Assembly: GCA_900404475.1 (NCBI GenBank)
Contig: OUQQ01000214.1
Location: 1-31,257, forward strand
DNA: 31,257 nt
Source: Spongospora subterranea
Lineage: Eukaryota; Endomyxa; Phytomyxea; Plasmodiophorida; Plasmodiophoridae
Reading direction: 5' to 3'
The position numbers and the translations under genes are program-made. This document shows positions 19,418 to 31,257 of this stretch, one piece after another. The number at the start of each line of letters is the position of its first letter. The first letter of the stretch is position 1. Under the pieces are notes generated by a model that was given only the letters and a program-made list of their open reading frames with translations, did no database searches and was not told the origin of the DNA.

Positions 19418-21519
19418 ATGGCGCAAATCACGATATTGTATGGGTCCCAGAGTGGGTGCTCCCAGGAAATCGCTGAACGGATAGAGCGGCAAGGAAGGTT
19501 GAGACAGTTTACCACCAAGATTTTGTGCATGGATGAGTTCACTCTGGTAATTCTTCGAGAAGTGGTTTTTTGTTTCCGATGGAATTTTGAATTATAGGAG
19601 CAATTGACTAGTACTAATTCCCTGGTCATTTTTGTTGCTTCCACAACAGGGCAAGGCGTCGCCCCGGACAACATGAAATCATTTTGGACCAGACTTTTGC
19701 ACAAAAGCTTACCATCAGACGCCCTGTCCTCTTTGAAATTTAGCGTGTTTGGTCTTGGGGATTCGTCTTATCCTGTGTACAATGCCGTCGCCCGAAGGCT
19801 ATATCAGCGCCTGCTAGACCTTGGCGCCCAGCCATTTCATCCTCGAGGGCTTGGTGATGACCAGCACGCTCTTGGGATTGATGACGCATTTGAACCATGG
19901 GTTTCCGCAATGTGGTCAAGTGCTCTAACTCAATTTCGTTTAAGTGGTCTAGTTTTGCCCGATAACATTGATTGTCTACCAACTATGTTGCCACCAACGG
20001 TCCGCGTCACCATTGTGGATAATGTTGGGTCATCACTTGTGCCCGTTCCATTAGGAGCCTTCGGCAGCGGAGTCAATAAATACGTACCGGCCAGTTCAAG
20101 ATTAAGTTTAAACAAACGGTTGACGCCTGTCGATCATTTCCAAGATGTTCGCTTGTTAGAATTTGAGATTCCGGGCGCTGTATCAATGCAGTATTCACCC
20201 GGTGACATTGTAGGTTCAAATTTTCATATGGCCAGTAATAATCTGATATACTCTTTGTTAGTTGATTGTCCACCCATCTAATCCAGTAGAGCCTGTGCGT
20301 GACTTCATCAGCGACATATTGAAACGAGATCCCTACTCTGTTTGCGTTTTAAACCGGATCAATTCTTCATCAATTGACTCGGGTTTACCGTTCGGTTCTT
20401 CGATCACGCTGTTGGATCTGTTTTCCCGCTGGTTGGATGTATTTGGGACACCAAGGCGGTATTTTTTTGAAGTATAATGCAACCATGCACTTTGATCGCC
20501 TTGTTTCACAATGATATTTAGGTCCTCTCACATTTTGCAGTTGACGAACTGGAAAAGGAAAAGCTTCAGGAATTCTCCACTCCGGAAGGCCAACAAGATC
20601 TGGCTGCATACGCGTATCGAGAAAAAAGAACGTATGCCGAGGTTTGTGGTTCTCCGACGAAACTTGACCAAAGTTGTTCAAGTAACTCAGGTACTTGAAG
20701 ATTTCCCATCGGTGAAGATCCCGTTAGAGAAGTTAATTGAAGTTATTCCTCGTCTAAAGCCTCGTCAGTTCTCAATTGCCTCATCTCCCTTGGTAACTAT
20801 CATTTCTTATCGGGTTGTTTTGCGCATTAATGCGTTTTCGTCACTTAGAAACATTTAAATAAGCTACAAATCATTGTTGCTGTTGTGGAATTCTTGACGC
20901 CCTATAAGCGTCGCCGCATTGGACTTTGCTCACAATATCTACGATCGCTTAATCCAGATACCAATGCTTCAGTCCCAATCTGGGTTCGTTCTGGAAGCTT
21001 CGCTTTACCACCAAATACGCAACCCTTGATTATGATTGGTCCTGGTACCGGTATCGCCCCATTTCGTTCTATGTGCCATCAGATCAGCATGCTTAGCTAT
21101 ACCGCTCGAGAAGTTTGGGTTTTTTTTGGCTGCCGAAATCGTACGAAAGACTTTTTTTTCGCCGAGGAATGGAGGGCGTTGCTTGACTCTGGTGATGTCT
21201 CCAAGCTAGAGACCGCTTTTTCCCGGGATCAGATTGACAAAATTTACGTTCAGGATCGTTTGCGAAGTTGTGGGGCTGAAATATGGCGATTGTTCAATGA
21301 AAAGGCGATATTGCTTCTCGCTGGGTATTAGACTGTTTATTATCTTGATCGAAAAGGAACCCATTCCATCATTTCAGGTCTTCGAATGCGATGCCAAGAC
21401 AGGTTCACGAAACGCTCGTTGACATCTGCGAAGAACACGGGAACCTCAGTCGTTTAGAAAGCGAAAAGTTTATCAGGCTGCTGCAAAAAACTGGTCGTTA
21501 CTTGATAGAGACCTGGTGA
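19418..21519 (+). CDS. TAH18: NADPH-dependent diflavin oxidoreductase (Tah18/NDOR1)
   Basis: Seven exons (19418-19546, 19598-20209, 20262-20471, 20522-20641, 20691-20792, 20849-21324, 21378-21519) encode 596 residues; introns are 49-56 nt. Order of domains: flavodoxin/FMN (ILYGSQSGCSQEIAERI, STTGQGVAPDNM, FGLGDSSYPVYN, GLGDDQHALG), connecting FAD-binding part (SPGDILIV, LKPRQFSIASSP, RRIGLCSQYL), NADPH domain (IGPGTGIAPFRS, FFGCRNRTKDFFF) and a C-terminus ending ETW. The DFPSVKIPLEKLIEVIPRL block and the short length separate it from cytochrome P450 reductase. It passes electrons from NADPH to Dre2/anamorsin for cytosolic iron-sulphur protein assembly. It is soluble, with no membrane anchor. 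Start at the MAQITILYGSQ frame. Confidence 0.92.
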
Positions 21520-23552
<2,033 letters not shown>

Positions 23553-23645
23553 CTTGTTGTATTGATGGTGTTATAATAAACATTGGGGTTATCCGTGTAT
23601 ATTTTCGCAAAAAATATGACACCAAAGTTTTGCCTTTATTATCGA

Positions 23646-25244
23646 TTATTTTAACGCTGCCACAATCTCAGAATGATCCGGAACTTGGAAAGCGACGTCT
23701 CCGCGAACAGCCAAGGTAGGGTTTTGTTTCAGCATAACCATCTTCGCAACTCGGCTGATATCTTTGGCACAAATAGAATCAATTTTTGCCGCCAGTGCAT
23801 CGGGTTCAATCCGTTTGCCATAATTCAACATTTGCTGTCCAAGGTCGTCGAACAAAATTTGACGGGATTCCAAGTTCATGTAGAGCGATGATTTCAACTG
23901 ATTTTTCGCGCGGTTGACTTCTTGATCAGTAATATTCAACGGCATCGCTCTCGCCTCACGGACAAGAATGTTGGTCAAGCTTCCAGCGTCTTCTGGGGCA
24001 GCAATACCGTGGAATGAAATCAACGAGGTCTCATCATGCAAAGCAATCGAACACTGAGCTTGATGAACAAACGAATTACCGATGAGCACGCGTAAATACA
24101 ATCGCGAGTACATTCCCTGAGGATGAGGTAAACCCGCTGAAATAGTAATAGCGATAACCCGAATACCTTTCCAGGACCGCCAGCTGAGAATGATCCTCCT
24201 CCTCCCATAAGCATGGCCAAGGCGCAAGCAGCATAGACATCATCAGTGTGCCAACCGCCGCATGCGAATCCGAGGCTAACATGAGCAAAGCCATCCGGCG
24301 ACGGCTTATTGCATCGGTACTGTGCTCCAACATATGGGGAGCCGCCATCAGAGGCAGCAGGCCCCTTCGCCTTTAATTTACCAAAATTTCTTTCTGCTGA
24401 TTTCAAGAAATCTTGATGGTTCACACCGGCGCCAACAACAACAATCCGTTCTGGCTGGAAAACAGAATTGTGATAGGCTTGGAGTTCAACAGGAGAGTTC
24501 AGCAAATTGACGTCAGCTCCAGATGAAGCATGCAATGGTAATCCCAGGCCTCTCCCACCGAAAGCGGCATTGTTCAAAGAATCCTCAATCTGCAACGTAC
24601 TATTCTGAGAAACAACATCTTCAACCAGGTGTCGATACGCCTCGACTCTATTGGACACTTCGCCGGCATCAAATAATCCATTACTAATTACGTCACCCAT
24701 AATCTGCATGACTGCATCGGCATCGTTTGGAAGTACATCTGCCCTGTAAACTATATGGTCGCGGTTAGCTTCTGCGGAAAACTGCCCACCAAGCTCCTCA
24801 ATGGCCCGAGACGCTGCAATTTCTGTTCGAGTCGAGCTTGTCTGTAGGGCTAGGTTCGCCAAAATATGTGGCATTCCAGGTTTGGGGGAGTACCGTGATC
24901 CACCAGCCGTGAATACACCAATACTCGCACCAGGGAGAACGGATGACGTAGAAATAACACGGACGCCATTTGGCAATGTGGATACTTCTGCTGGAGACGT
25001 TATCGGAGCTTCAACCGGCTTGCTCTTGTCAAGTGAAAATTTCAAAGGCAAAGGTTCGTCTAGAGGAATCTGCTTGGATCGACTTCGCCCTAAAAGACAA
25101 ATTGCGTCTCAGAATATGGGGTGTTGAGTCTGAAACATTACCTAAAATCATATCAAATATGGAGCGAGCTTGGGGTGACATGCCGCTGAGCGGATGCCGT
25201 CCTTGTCCAAGTATTGCCCTGCCATGAAGGCCTCGACGTAGCAT
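23646..25244 (-). CDS. Mitochondrial processing peptidase alpha subunit
   Basis: Exons 25244-25142, 25089-24167, 24116-23646 (introns 52 and 50 nt) encode 498 residues, the expected size. The subunit binds presequences in the matrix and presents them to the catalytic beta subunit. Evidence: TLPNGVRVIS, a degenerate zinc-motif region (PGMPHILANLALQTSSTRT, lacking the HxxEH of beta), and above all the flexible glycine-rich loop [21 protein letters not shown] split by the second intron, which is the alpha-subunit signature. The N-terminus (MLRRGLHGRAILGQGRH) is Arg-rich and uncharged otherwise, a typical import signal, which supports ATG 25244. The last domain ends with LAVRGDVAFQVPDH. The stop lies only 93 bp from the polyubiquitin stop; the genes converge. 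Confidence 0.93.
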
Positions 25245-25563
25245 CGGTGAAGATTGTAGGCAAATTGTCGGCGTCGGACAGAGTATGAACGACCCCGACC
25301 GACCGAATTTTGGACTGTACAAACCGTATGTACACTAGGTTGTACAGATAGCCAATCCCTCTCCAAGTGGCCACACGTGTATGTCCACCTGTACCTATAT
25401 ATACACTGCGTCTGCGCCAACCAGAGCCCCGACACAAGTCCGGCCTCTCGGACCATCTCCTGGTTTTTGCAGTATCGATTGAAGGGCAATGATGTCGAGT
25501 TCACTAACTGAGAAGTATTGTTGCCCTTTGAATGTGGAAATCGATTCAATATTGTTTTATGGA

Positions 25564-27137
25564 CTATGTATCGGCGAGAATCTGGTCGATTTCTGCGTCC
25601 AAATCTAGACCTCTGTCGCTTTCATTGGCGCTGATATCGTTGTTTTCTTGACGTAGTTCATTATGTAGTTCGGCCAGCAGTCGATCGGTATCGCTTTCTA
25701 TATCGGCTGCCTCAGCCTCAGCTTGCAGGCTTGAAATCAGCTCATCCATGTCATCTCCGCTCAAGTTCTGATACACTATTGTTTAACATCAAATCAACGC
25801 TGAACTGCCTATTTCGCCATACCGTTTCTTTCTCGTCCACCGGATATTCTCCAAACAGGGTGAAATGTTTCCGAATCGCATGAGAATCTGGAGTCGACAC
25901 CTAGCGAACTAATCGTGAGGGTTTGGCTTGTGGTTGAGGTGTTGGGGCTACAAACCAAACGCTGTGCGATCTCCTTGAAAAAACTGTCGCCGTTGACAGG
26001 TTGTAGAGTCTTGGCGGGAGAGAACATCAGGTCGATGTGAAAATCGTCGGCAATCCGTGGGTCGGACCAGGCCCCATCCATTTCGGCTTTGGTCACACGA
26101 AGAGTCATATCCTTAACGAATCCCGTATGGAACACCTAATTGGCGCTCATTCCTACATTCCCGCCGATTCTATTGTAGAAAACATACAAATCTGACTATA
26201 GATATACGACTTTTGTCCAAAGAAAGATGCCGGATTCGAATGAGGATATCTCCCTCAATATCAGTTTCCATATTAAACACAGCCGAATCCGATGACTTGT
26301 AACTTCTTAATCCCGCTTCAGATTTAAGGGTCGACTTCAACATTTTTCCATCCTTGAATAATTGAATGTACCTGTTGAATCCAAAGTCAGCGTACGTTAC
26401 AGGCTCCATAGCAATTTACGGGCAACAAGTTCCATCGGAATCGATACCAGGCATATTATTAATGATAATACGGTCCAGGTGCAACGGCGCTGAAGAGGGA
26501 TAGTCCCCGTTTGTGACGCTACTGAAATATTGCAAGTACCTGTAGATTAGTCAGCGAAACGGAACAAATTACGATGAGAAATTGGGACCTGGACTGGGAG
26601 GGCATGATGAGATGATGACGCGGAATAGAACTGATCGACACAATATGGTCAATGGCAGAATCAGGGGACCTAAATGTCCCAATCCACGATAAATAACAAG
26701 CGATAGCTGTACAGGTCCGCCCTCTACAGAATCAGTCATGATTACAAAACTGCAGAATGTCCGAATTTACCTGCCAGTTTGGCAGTGAATGACGGCGATG
26801 TTGCTGGGATCCCCACTTAACCATCCGTCAATGGACTTGCAAATAGCGAACATCTTATCAAGAGGCGGAGCAGGATATCTAAACAATGTCAGGGCTGTGG
26901 AATGCGAAGCGGACAGAATATGTACCCGGGGAATCGGAATTCAATGACCTGGTCATCAAACGACGAATAATCGTATCGCTTGTCTGAGAGATTCCATATC
27001 ATGAACTTCGCTGGGAATGTGGAGCGCAGATAGCTGGATATGAATGGCAATGAAACGCTCCCTGATACTGAGGGAGATGGTTCGTCCATTGGAAATCCCA
27101 TAGCTAGATTATGGCAAGCATGACCAATATCAGACAT
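25564..27137 (-). CDS. PTEN-like phosphatase with C2 domain
   Basis: Seven exons (27137-26926, 26878-26771, 26723-26589, 26539-26420, 26371-26197, 26135-25823, 25775-25564) encode 424 residues; introns are 47-61 nt. The first 185 residues are a PTEN/tensin-type phosphatase: FMIWNLSDKRYDYSSF, PAPPLDKMFAICKSIDGWL, and an intact active site HCQTGRGRT with Cys103 and Arg109 (C-x5-R-T). A C2 domain follows (PYIQLFKDGKMLKST, GDILIRIRHLSLDK, VFHTGFVKDMTLRV, DDFHIDLMFSP). Such enzymes remove phosphate from phosphoinositides at membranes. The C-terminus is a short acidic helix (DDMDELISSLQAEAEA). Layout resembles PTEN, tensin and the GAK/auxilin module, but there is no kinase or J domain. The active-site loop has Gln-Thr where PTEN has Lys-Ala, so substrate choice cannot be predicted. 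Confidence 0.88.
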
Positions 27138-27416
27138 TAAAGATTTAATCTAAGGCCATGCTACTCATGCAACGACAATGCAGGAAACACGAATTCAAAC
27201 GCAACCGGTAATGGAAAGCGTAATTGTACTGATGTGATTACAACATGAAAAAACTCGATTAATCGCACGTCAACATCTACCGTCGCATAGAAAAATACAC
27301 AAAATCAGTGAAGTCGAAAACGTGATTATGACATTTCTTTCAACACTAATTGAAGAAGGATGAGATGCTCCATCGGGAAATATGTAATCAAAGGTACAAT
27401 TGAAAGCGTTTGTGGG

Positions 27417-27924
27417 TTATGGTGTTTGATACATCTGACCGTATATATTATCGGTGACTTTCAAAAGCTGTTGCTCGATCCCTTCCTGCATATCGCCAGC
27501 CACGTTCAATAGCGCCACATTTTTGATGAAGGTGACAGCCGATGTGATGCCCTCCTTGTTGAGGCGCAGGGCTTGCGTCCAAGATGAGATGCGATCCATT
27601 GGCCGGCCGGCCCACTTGGCGTAATCCGTCTCAGGCCGTGACTCGTCACCAATACCGTCACTTTGACATTCTCCCAATCGTCCAATGTCCATGACCAGGT
27701 TCAAAAAGCTGGAAACTAATAACATTTTAACAAAGATGGCAAACTCGGCCAGTACGCTAAATTTCTGCACAAATTTGACACCGAACGATGAATCTAAGTA
27801 AATTTGGTCAAAACGGGAAATCGTTATCAGAGATTAGCAGATAGAGCGTTTGATGCTTTTGTCAGAATGAATGAAAATTAGATATCGAAATGAGCCTAAC
27901 AGAAAACAAGCAGTTGAGGGACAT
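27417..27924 (-). CDS. Unknown protein, 5' exons unresolved
   Basis: A clear coding exon runs from about 27793 or 27764 (two possible acceptors) down to the stop at 27417. It encodes about 115 residues: a hydrophobic segment (FAIFVKMLLVSSFLNLVMDIG) followed by a polar, helical part (DRISSWTQALRLNKEG, VTFIKNVALLNVAGDM). One membrane-associated helix is likely. A possible first exon starts at ATG 27924 (MSLNCLFS), only 42 bp from the neighbouring V-ATPase stop, but its join to the main exon could not be fixed. A peroxisomal PEX11-type protein was considered from the general pattern; evidence is too thin. Confidence 0.5.
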
Positions 27925-27965
27925 TTTATTTGAGTCAACCTTGGCGAAACTCCTCAATGATTATA

Positions 27966-28485
27966 TCAATCTCTACCCAAGATCTGCTTTACTCGCCTCA
28001 TGACTGAATCTTTATTCTCATCGTATGGTACATCTTTCGCTGGCATCTCTAGAATAGATGGGATCGGTTTATCATGGCTATTGATCATTGGTCGGACCCG
28101 TTCCGCAATCTGAAATGACATGTCAACGATGGCAGATAAATGAGGCAATCATCACTCGAACGTGTTGGCTAATCAGTATCATGGCTATATCTTTTCGTTC
28201 AAGAAATGATGTGAAGGTCTCTTCAATAGTTGACTGATTTGTTTCTGCACGACGGTTTAGATTTGAACTAACAGTGATGTGCGAGAGATTGACTGACTAT
28301 CGGTGACGATCAGGAAATTGGCTACTCCATTTGTTTTATCACCAATACCTGTTAGCAGGAATCCAGTGACCGTGTCCTATGATGACGGTCAAGCACGAGA
28401 GGAAACTGAATGTCAAGCGGACCTCATCTCCGATCACAGCGACGAGCGATCCTGCTGCTGGCGTCTGATAAATTGCCGCGCACAT
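27966..28485 (-). CDS. VMA7: V-type proton ATPase subunit F
   Basis: Exons 28485-28423, 28376-28298, 28244-28162, 28109-27966 (introns 46, 53 and 52 nt, all in phase) encode 122 residues, close to the usual 118-125. Subunit F sits in the central stalk of the V1 sector and couples ATP hydrolysis to rotation of the proton-pumping rotor in vacuolar and endosomal membranes. Family landmarks: LVAVIGDEDTVTGFLLTGIG, NFLIV, ERKDIAMILISQH, and near the end the diagnostic PSILEMPAKDVPYDENKDSV. The ATG at 28485 gives a short non-conserved leader of about 12 residues, as expected. It is one of the tightest multi-exon genes here: 369 coding bases in a 520-bp locus. Confidence 0.95.
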
Positions 28486-28843
28486 CAATACGATATATGG
28501 CCATTACGGGAAAGAAACTTAAGTCTTATTCGAGACAGAAGTATTAGCGTTGGTGAATGGAATCGATATTTGATTACAACCAGTGTTCCATGCGAATGTG
28601 TTATCAATACGACCGTCTCATTGCAACGCTAGCGCCATGTGTGTGCCAACCCAACTGCTGGTAATATCATCATAACGATACTACGGGCTGCCCCAACGCT
28701 GATCTCACTGTACCATTGTATACACCTGTCGTTTCACTGCAGCGTTTGGCCTACAGCGTTAGGTTTACAATTGTTGACAATCCATATTGTAAGTCAATCG
28801 TGGCAGTAATCACGTTAAATCTATTGTCGAAGATCGCATGAGT

Positions 28844-29545
28844 TTATACTAGAAATGACGCATCTTGGTTTGATAGTCTTTCAACCAGGTTGACGCATTG
28901 GTTGGCAATGTACAGATTGTTATCTGCAGAGATGAGATTTAACGCCTGACTGAAAACAATATCGGCTGTTTCCTTAACCTTACTGGTTCTGGTGAACTTG
29001 TTTGCACTTGGACAGAGTCTAGGCGCCATTAGTCAAGCCAAACGTCAATCCATGGGATGAAACCGCTCAATTCATGATACAACAACTCTACGCAAGCACT
29101 GACTGTTTACCGCAATTCGTCCCGGCAAATGAGAAAATGGCGCGTTGCGGTGAACAGTGCTGGTTTGAGTTGTTGATCATAGCACTGAGCCGTTTCATCA
29201 TATCGTCATCATTCAGGGGGCCCATAACCATCACGTATGACGCCAGCAGCAATGTGCCCATGCGTCGCTGAAGGATTGCCAATGTACCCAGCTTGAGCCT
29301 GAGTCCGAATAGGAAACGACTTAACGCATGAGCGAACACGAATAGGCTGTGATCTGACTGTCGAACGTGTCTACAATTTGAGTGAGAATAGCCGCCAATA
29401 TGGGTCGCCGTGTTGGTTCCCGATATCGTCGGTTAAATGTCCCCCATTTTTCACAAAAAAACAGTCTGGGTGTCGGATAGAAATGATTTGCAAATCCGAT
29501 GTTTGTCCGTCAATCAGACTGTATTTAGTGACGATTATAGACTTT
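28844..29545 (-). CDS. Fragments of an unknown multi-exon gene
   Basis: Coding-like minus-strand segments: about 29540-29380 (YSLIDGQTSDLQIISIRHPD, PTRRPILAAILTQIVDTFDSQ in two phases), 29339-29088 (TLLLASYVMVMGPLNDDDM) and 29029-28844 (ADIVFSQALNLISADNN, ANQCVNLVERLSNQD). The pieces cannot be joined by eye in one consistent frame. Repeated helical stretches with Asn/Ser/Leu and the DSQITAY type of wording resemble the region around REJ or GAIN domains of polycystin-like proteins, but this is a guess. The 28486-28843 stretch contains further open pieces (GVYNGTVRSALGQP) that may be its 3' exon. Confidence 0.3.
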
Positions 29546-29557
29546 TATACAAACATA

Positions 29558-31045
29558 TTACAGTTCAGAACGAATTGCTTGAAAGAGCGTAGCTTCTCTG
29601 TCCATCGATACTTCCCAGCAGAAAATGCCTGTAGAAACTGTTCAACAGAATGGTCATGGTAGATCAGCTCGTACATGCACCTGCTAAGCCTTCATCTCTT
29701 ACAAATCGCGCCTTGGCGGCCACCGAATGTTCATCCTCAGCAGACACCCATAATTTTGTGCATGGATTCCATAAAACAGGAGTAGAGGCAACGGGATCAA
29801 AATGTTTTATGAAACCCTTCGAATTTGAGCAACTTTCAATAATTTCATCATAATTGACAATTCCATCGCCATGAAAAGATCTTCCGATCTCATGACCTTC
29901 CACTTGTTGAAATGACCTTCCATAAAACGGAATTCCGATGCATATTTTGTCGCGACTGAGTCCCCGTTGTGTATACCCTGAACGAACGTTGGGTTCAGAC
30001 AATCCACAGAAATGCTGATGAACCTTTTACTGCATTTGAGATTAATGGACGCAATGGCGCATGGTGATCTGTCGTTGCTGACCATGGCCCCGAGGCATCC
30101 TAGATAGCACTCAGTTATAAGAAAAAATCCTCAAAACATTCTACATAGGTCATAACATTAACCCAATCGCAATACTTGTCCAGCTTTGTGAGCTCGAGAT
30201 GCCGGTAGCTCCATTCTCCGGCGGAAGTAGCGACCGTAAGAAGATATGGTGATTGTCGACCGTGACGCTTCTGAGCTTCCGTTAACCCCCTTCGTAGGCA
30301 CTTCAGAAGCTTTGAGAAATTGCGACCGTCGTCGCTACAACGACTGTTTGAATTTGACCCTCCTTCAACAGGAAACTCCCAACTGGGAATTTTGCTAAGA
30401 AAAAACCTGTCGATTGGCAAATCCTTTACTCAATATCTACCCCATCGAAACGGTTTGACGTAATAAAGTCAACCACGCTCTCTGTGAACACCTTACGCGA
30501 CTGCTTGGAGCGAGAAATTATAGAGAATTCTAACGGATAACGATGAAATTTGGCAAATCCAGATTATACATTCAAGTGCCTTTTGAAAATGTCCACCCTC
30601 CAACGCTGATACTGGTCCTTAGATACAGATTTCTTTGTCTCAAAGGGCTTTGCTCGTGATTCAATAGGCCGATATTTCCATGAAACACCTGTACGCTTCC
30701 GTCAGACATCGTGACAGGCATTTCTTTCTCTACGTCGGCCCAAGCGTCTCCAAATGCTAAGAAGGTCAGATTAACGGCTAATGTAAGTTCGCCACGACCT
30801 ACTTATTTTGCCATTTACAACGTTGGCAAAGGCCTGACAACAAGAGTCCGATCACCAATTGCATCGATGCACAGCATCAGAGCACCTACGTAATTGATAT
30901 GTGTGATCATCTCCAATGGTATACAATGTGGAGTGTAGAATTTCGGCTCATAACCGCACCAGGAAGTGTAGTAAGCCAGAATGACGGGGCTTCGACCCCC
31001 TCCAGTCGGCATCGCCCAAGTCTTCCCAAAACAAAACTTCTGCAT
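29558..31045 (-). CDS. GH18 chitinase
   Basis: Eight exons (31045-30890, 30833-30803, 30777-30580, 30529-30430, 30382-30145, 30099-30024, 29977-29681, 29628-29558) encode 388 residues. The enzyme family cleaves beta-1,4 links of chitin with a retained configuration. Family landmarks: VILAYYTSWCGYEPKF, THINYAFANV, SISVGGWTFSKEF, catalytic DGVDIDWE (Asp157, Asp160, Asp162, acid Glu164), VMTYDASGPWS, KICIGIPFYGRSF and a final FCWEVSMD. All key residues are present. Two introns are unusual: 30778-30802 is only 25 nt, and 30530-30579 begins GC instead of GT. ATG 31045 gives no signal peptide, so a leader exon probably lies further upstream near or beyond the window edge. Possible roles are cell-wall or resting-spore remodelling or digestion of fungal prey. 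Confidence 0.9.
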
Positions 31046-31257
31046 TTCGATATTTGTTTGTGACTACCAGAATCTCCGTCTCCAATTCTGCAGTTTCGCT
31101 TAGACAATATTCAGCAATTGAATATCCTTTTGAACAAATTGTTTTTCTAACTAGATGAGAAAAACCAGATTAATAACGGGGGGAGACTGTCGAAACATAA
31201 ACAAGAGGGTCGTGCTAATGTGGTGAGGGAACGTATAATAGGGCAGTACAGTCGTCT
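31046..31257. other. Upstream region of the chitinase, window edge
   Basis: About 210 bp of mostly AT-rich sequence. A frame from 31107 in another phase ends near a possible acceptor (gaaatgcag) just before the chitinase ATG, so a leader exon might lie here. Nothing else is recognised. Confidence 0.35.

Noticed and set aside
20849..20863. Intron of the diflavin reductase ending at 20863 instead of 20848
   Set aside because: The acceptor at 20848 (cacttag) is better and adds KHLNK, which fits the length between the conserved SSP and IVAVV blocks.
24801..25227. Plus-strand frames opposite MPP alpha
   Set aside because: Antisense to a strongly conserved gene.
28303..28632. 109-codon plus-strand frame
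   Set aside because: It lies opposite the V-ATPase subunit F exons, whose conserved sequence and phase are clear.

Overview
This is a stretch of a compact eukaryotic nuclear genome. Most genes are broken by short GT-AG introns of about 43-70 nt, both strands are used, and spacers are often under 300 bp. The best clue to the organism is the polyubiquitin gene at 21962-23552. Every visible junction between ubiquitin units carries one extra threonine (Gly-Gly-Thr-Met), an arrangement known from Cercozoa and Foraminifera (Rhizaria). A plasmodiophorid or other cercozoan is my best inference, and a GH18 chitinase gene fits a chitin-making plasmodiophorid. No species can be named from the window alone.

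Layout. 1-2742: broken Ty3/gypsy-type retrotransposon on the minus strand (gag, zinc knuckle, protease, start of reverse transcriptase), interrupted by 91-bp tandem repeats, an inverted piece of gag and a one-base assembly gap (N at 1774). 2863-4146 (+): CaMKK-like protein kinase, 7 exons. 4453-5656 (-): ILEI-domain protein fused to ankyrin repeats. 5762-7532 (+): Rho GEF with DH and PH domains. 8048-10021 (-): RNA ligase of the tRNA-ligase (Trl1) nucleotidyltransferase type. 10013-12722 (+): poorly resolved multi-exon genes, apparently with very short introns. 12946-14199 (-): COX10 haem O synthase, followed by a long inverted repeat. 15220-15804 (+): membrane protein. 15973-16308 (-) and 16324-16783 (+): two small divergent unknown genes. 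17190-17649 (+): U1 snRNP protein C. 17788-19130 (+): N-myristoyltransferase. 19418-21519 (+): diflavin reductase Tah18/NDOR1. 21962-23552 (+): polyubiquitin with an intron in every repeat and a second one-base gap (22504). 23646-25244 (-): mitochondrial processing peptidase alpha. 25564-27137 (-): PTEN-like phosphatase with C2 domain. 27417-27924 (-): unknown. 27966-28485 (-): V-ATPase subunit F. 28844-29545 (-): fragments of an unknown gene. 29558-31045 (-): GH18 chitinase.

The genes do not form one pathway. They are mainly housekeeping functions (splicing, protein lipidation, Fe-S assembly, ubiquitin, mitochondrial import and respiration, vacuolar acidification) mixed with signalling genes (kinase, Rho GEF, phosphoinositide phosphatase). 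Exon structures were built by hand from splice consensus, reading phase and family conservation. Where all three agree the models are strong; where only open frames exist I say so. Positions 1-250 hold AT-rich sequence in which I see no gene.
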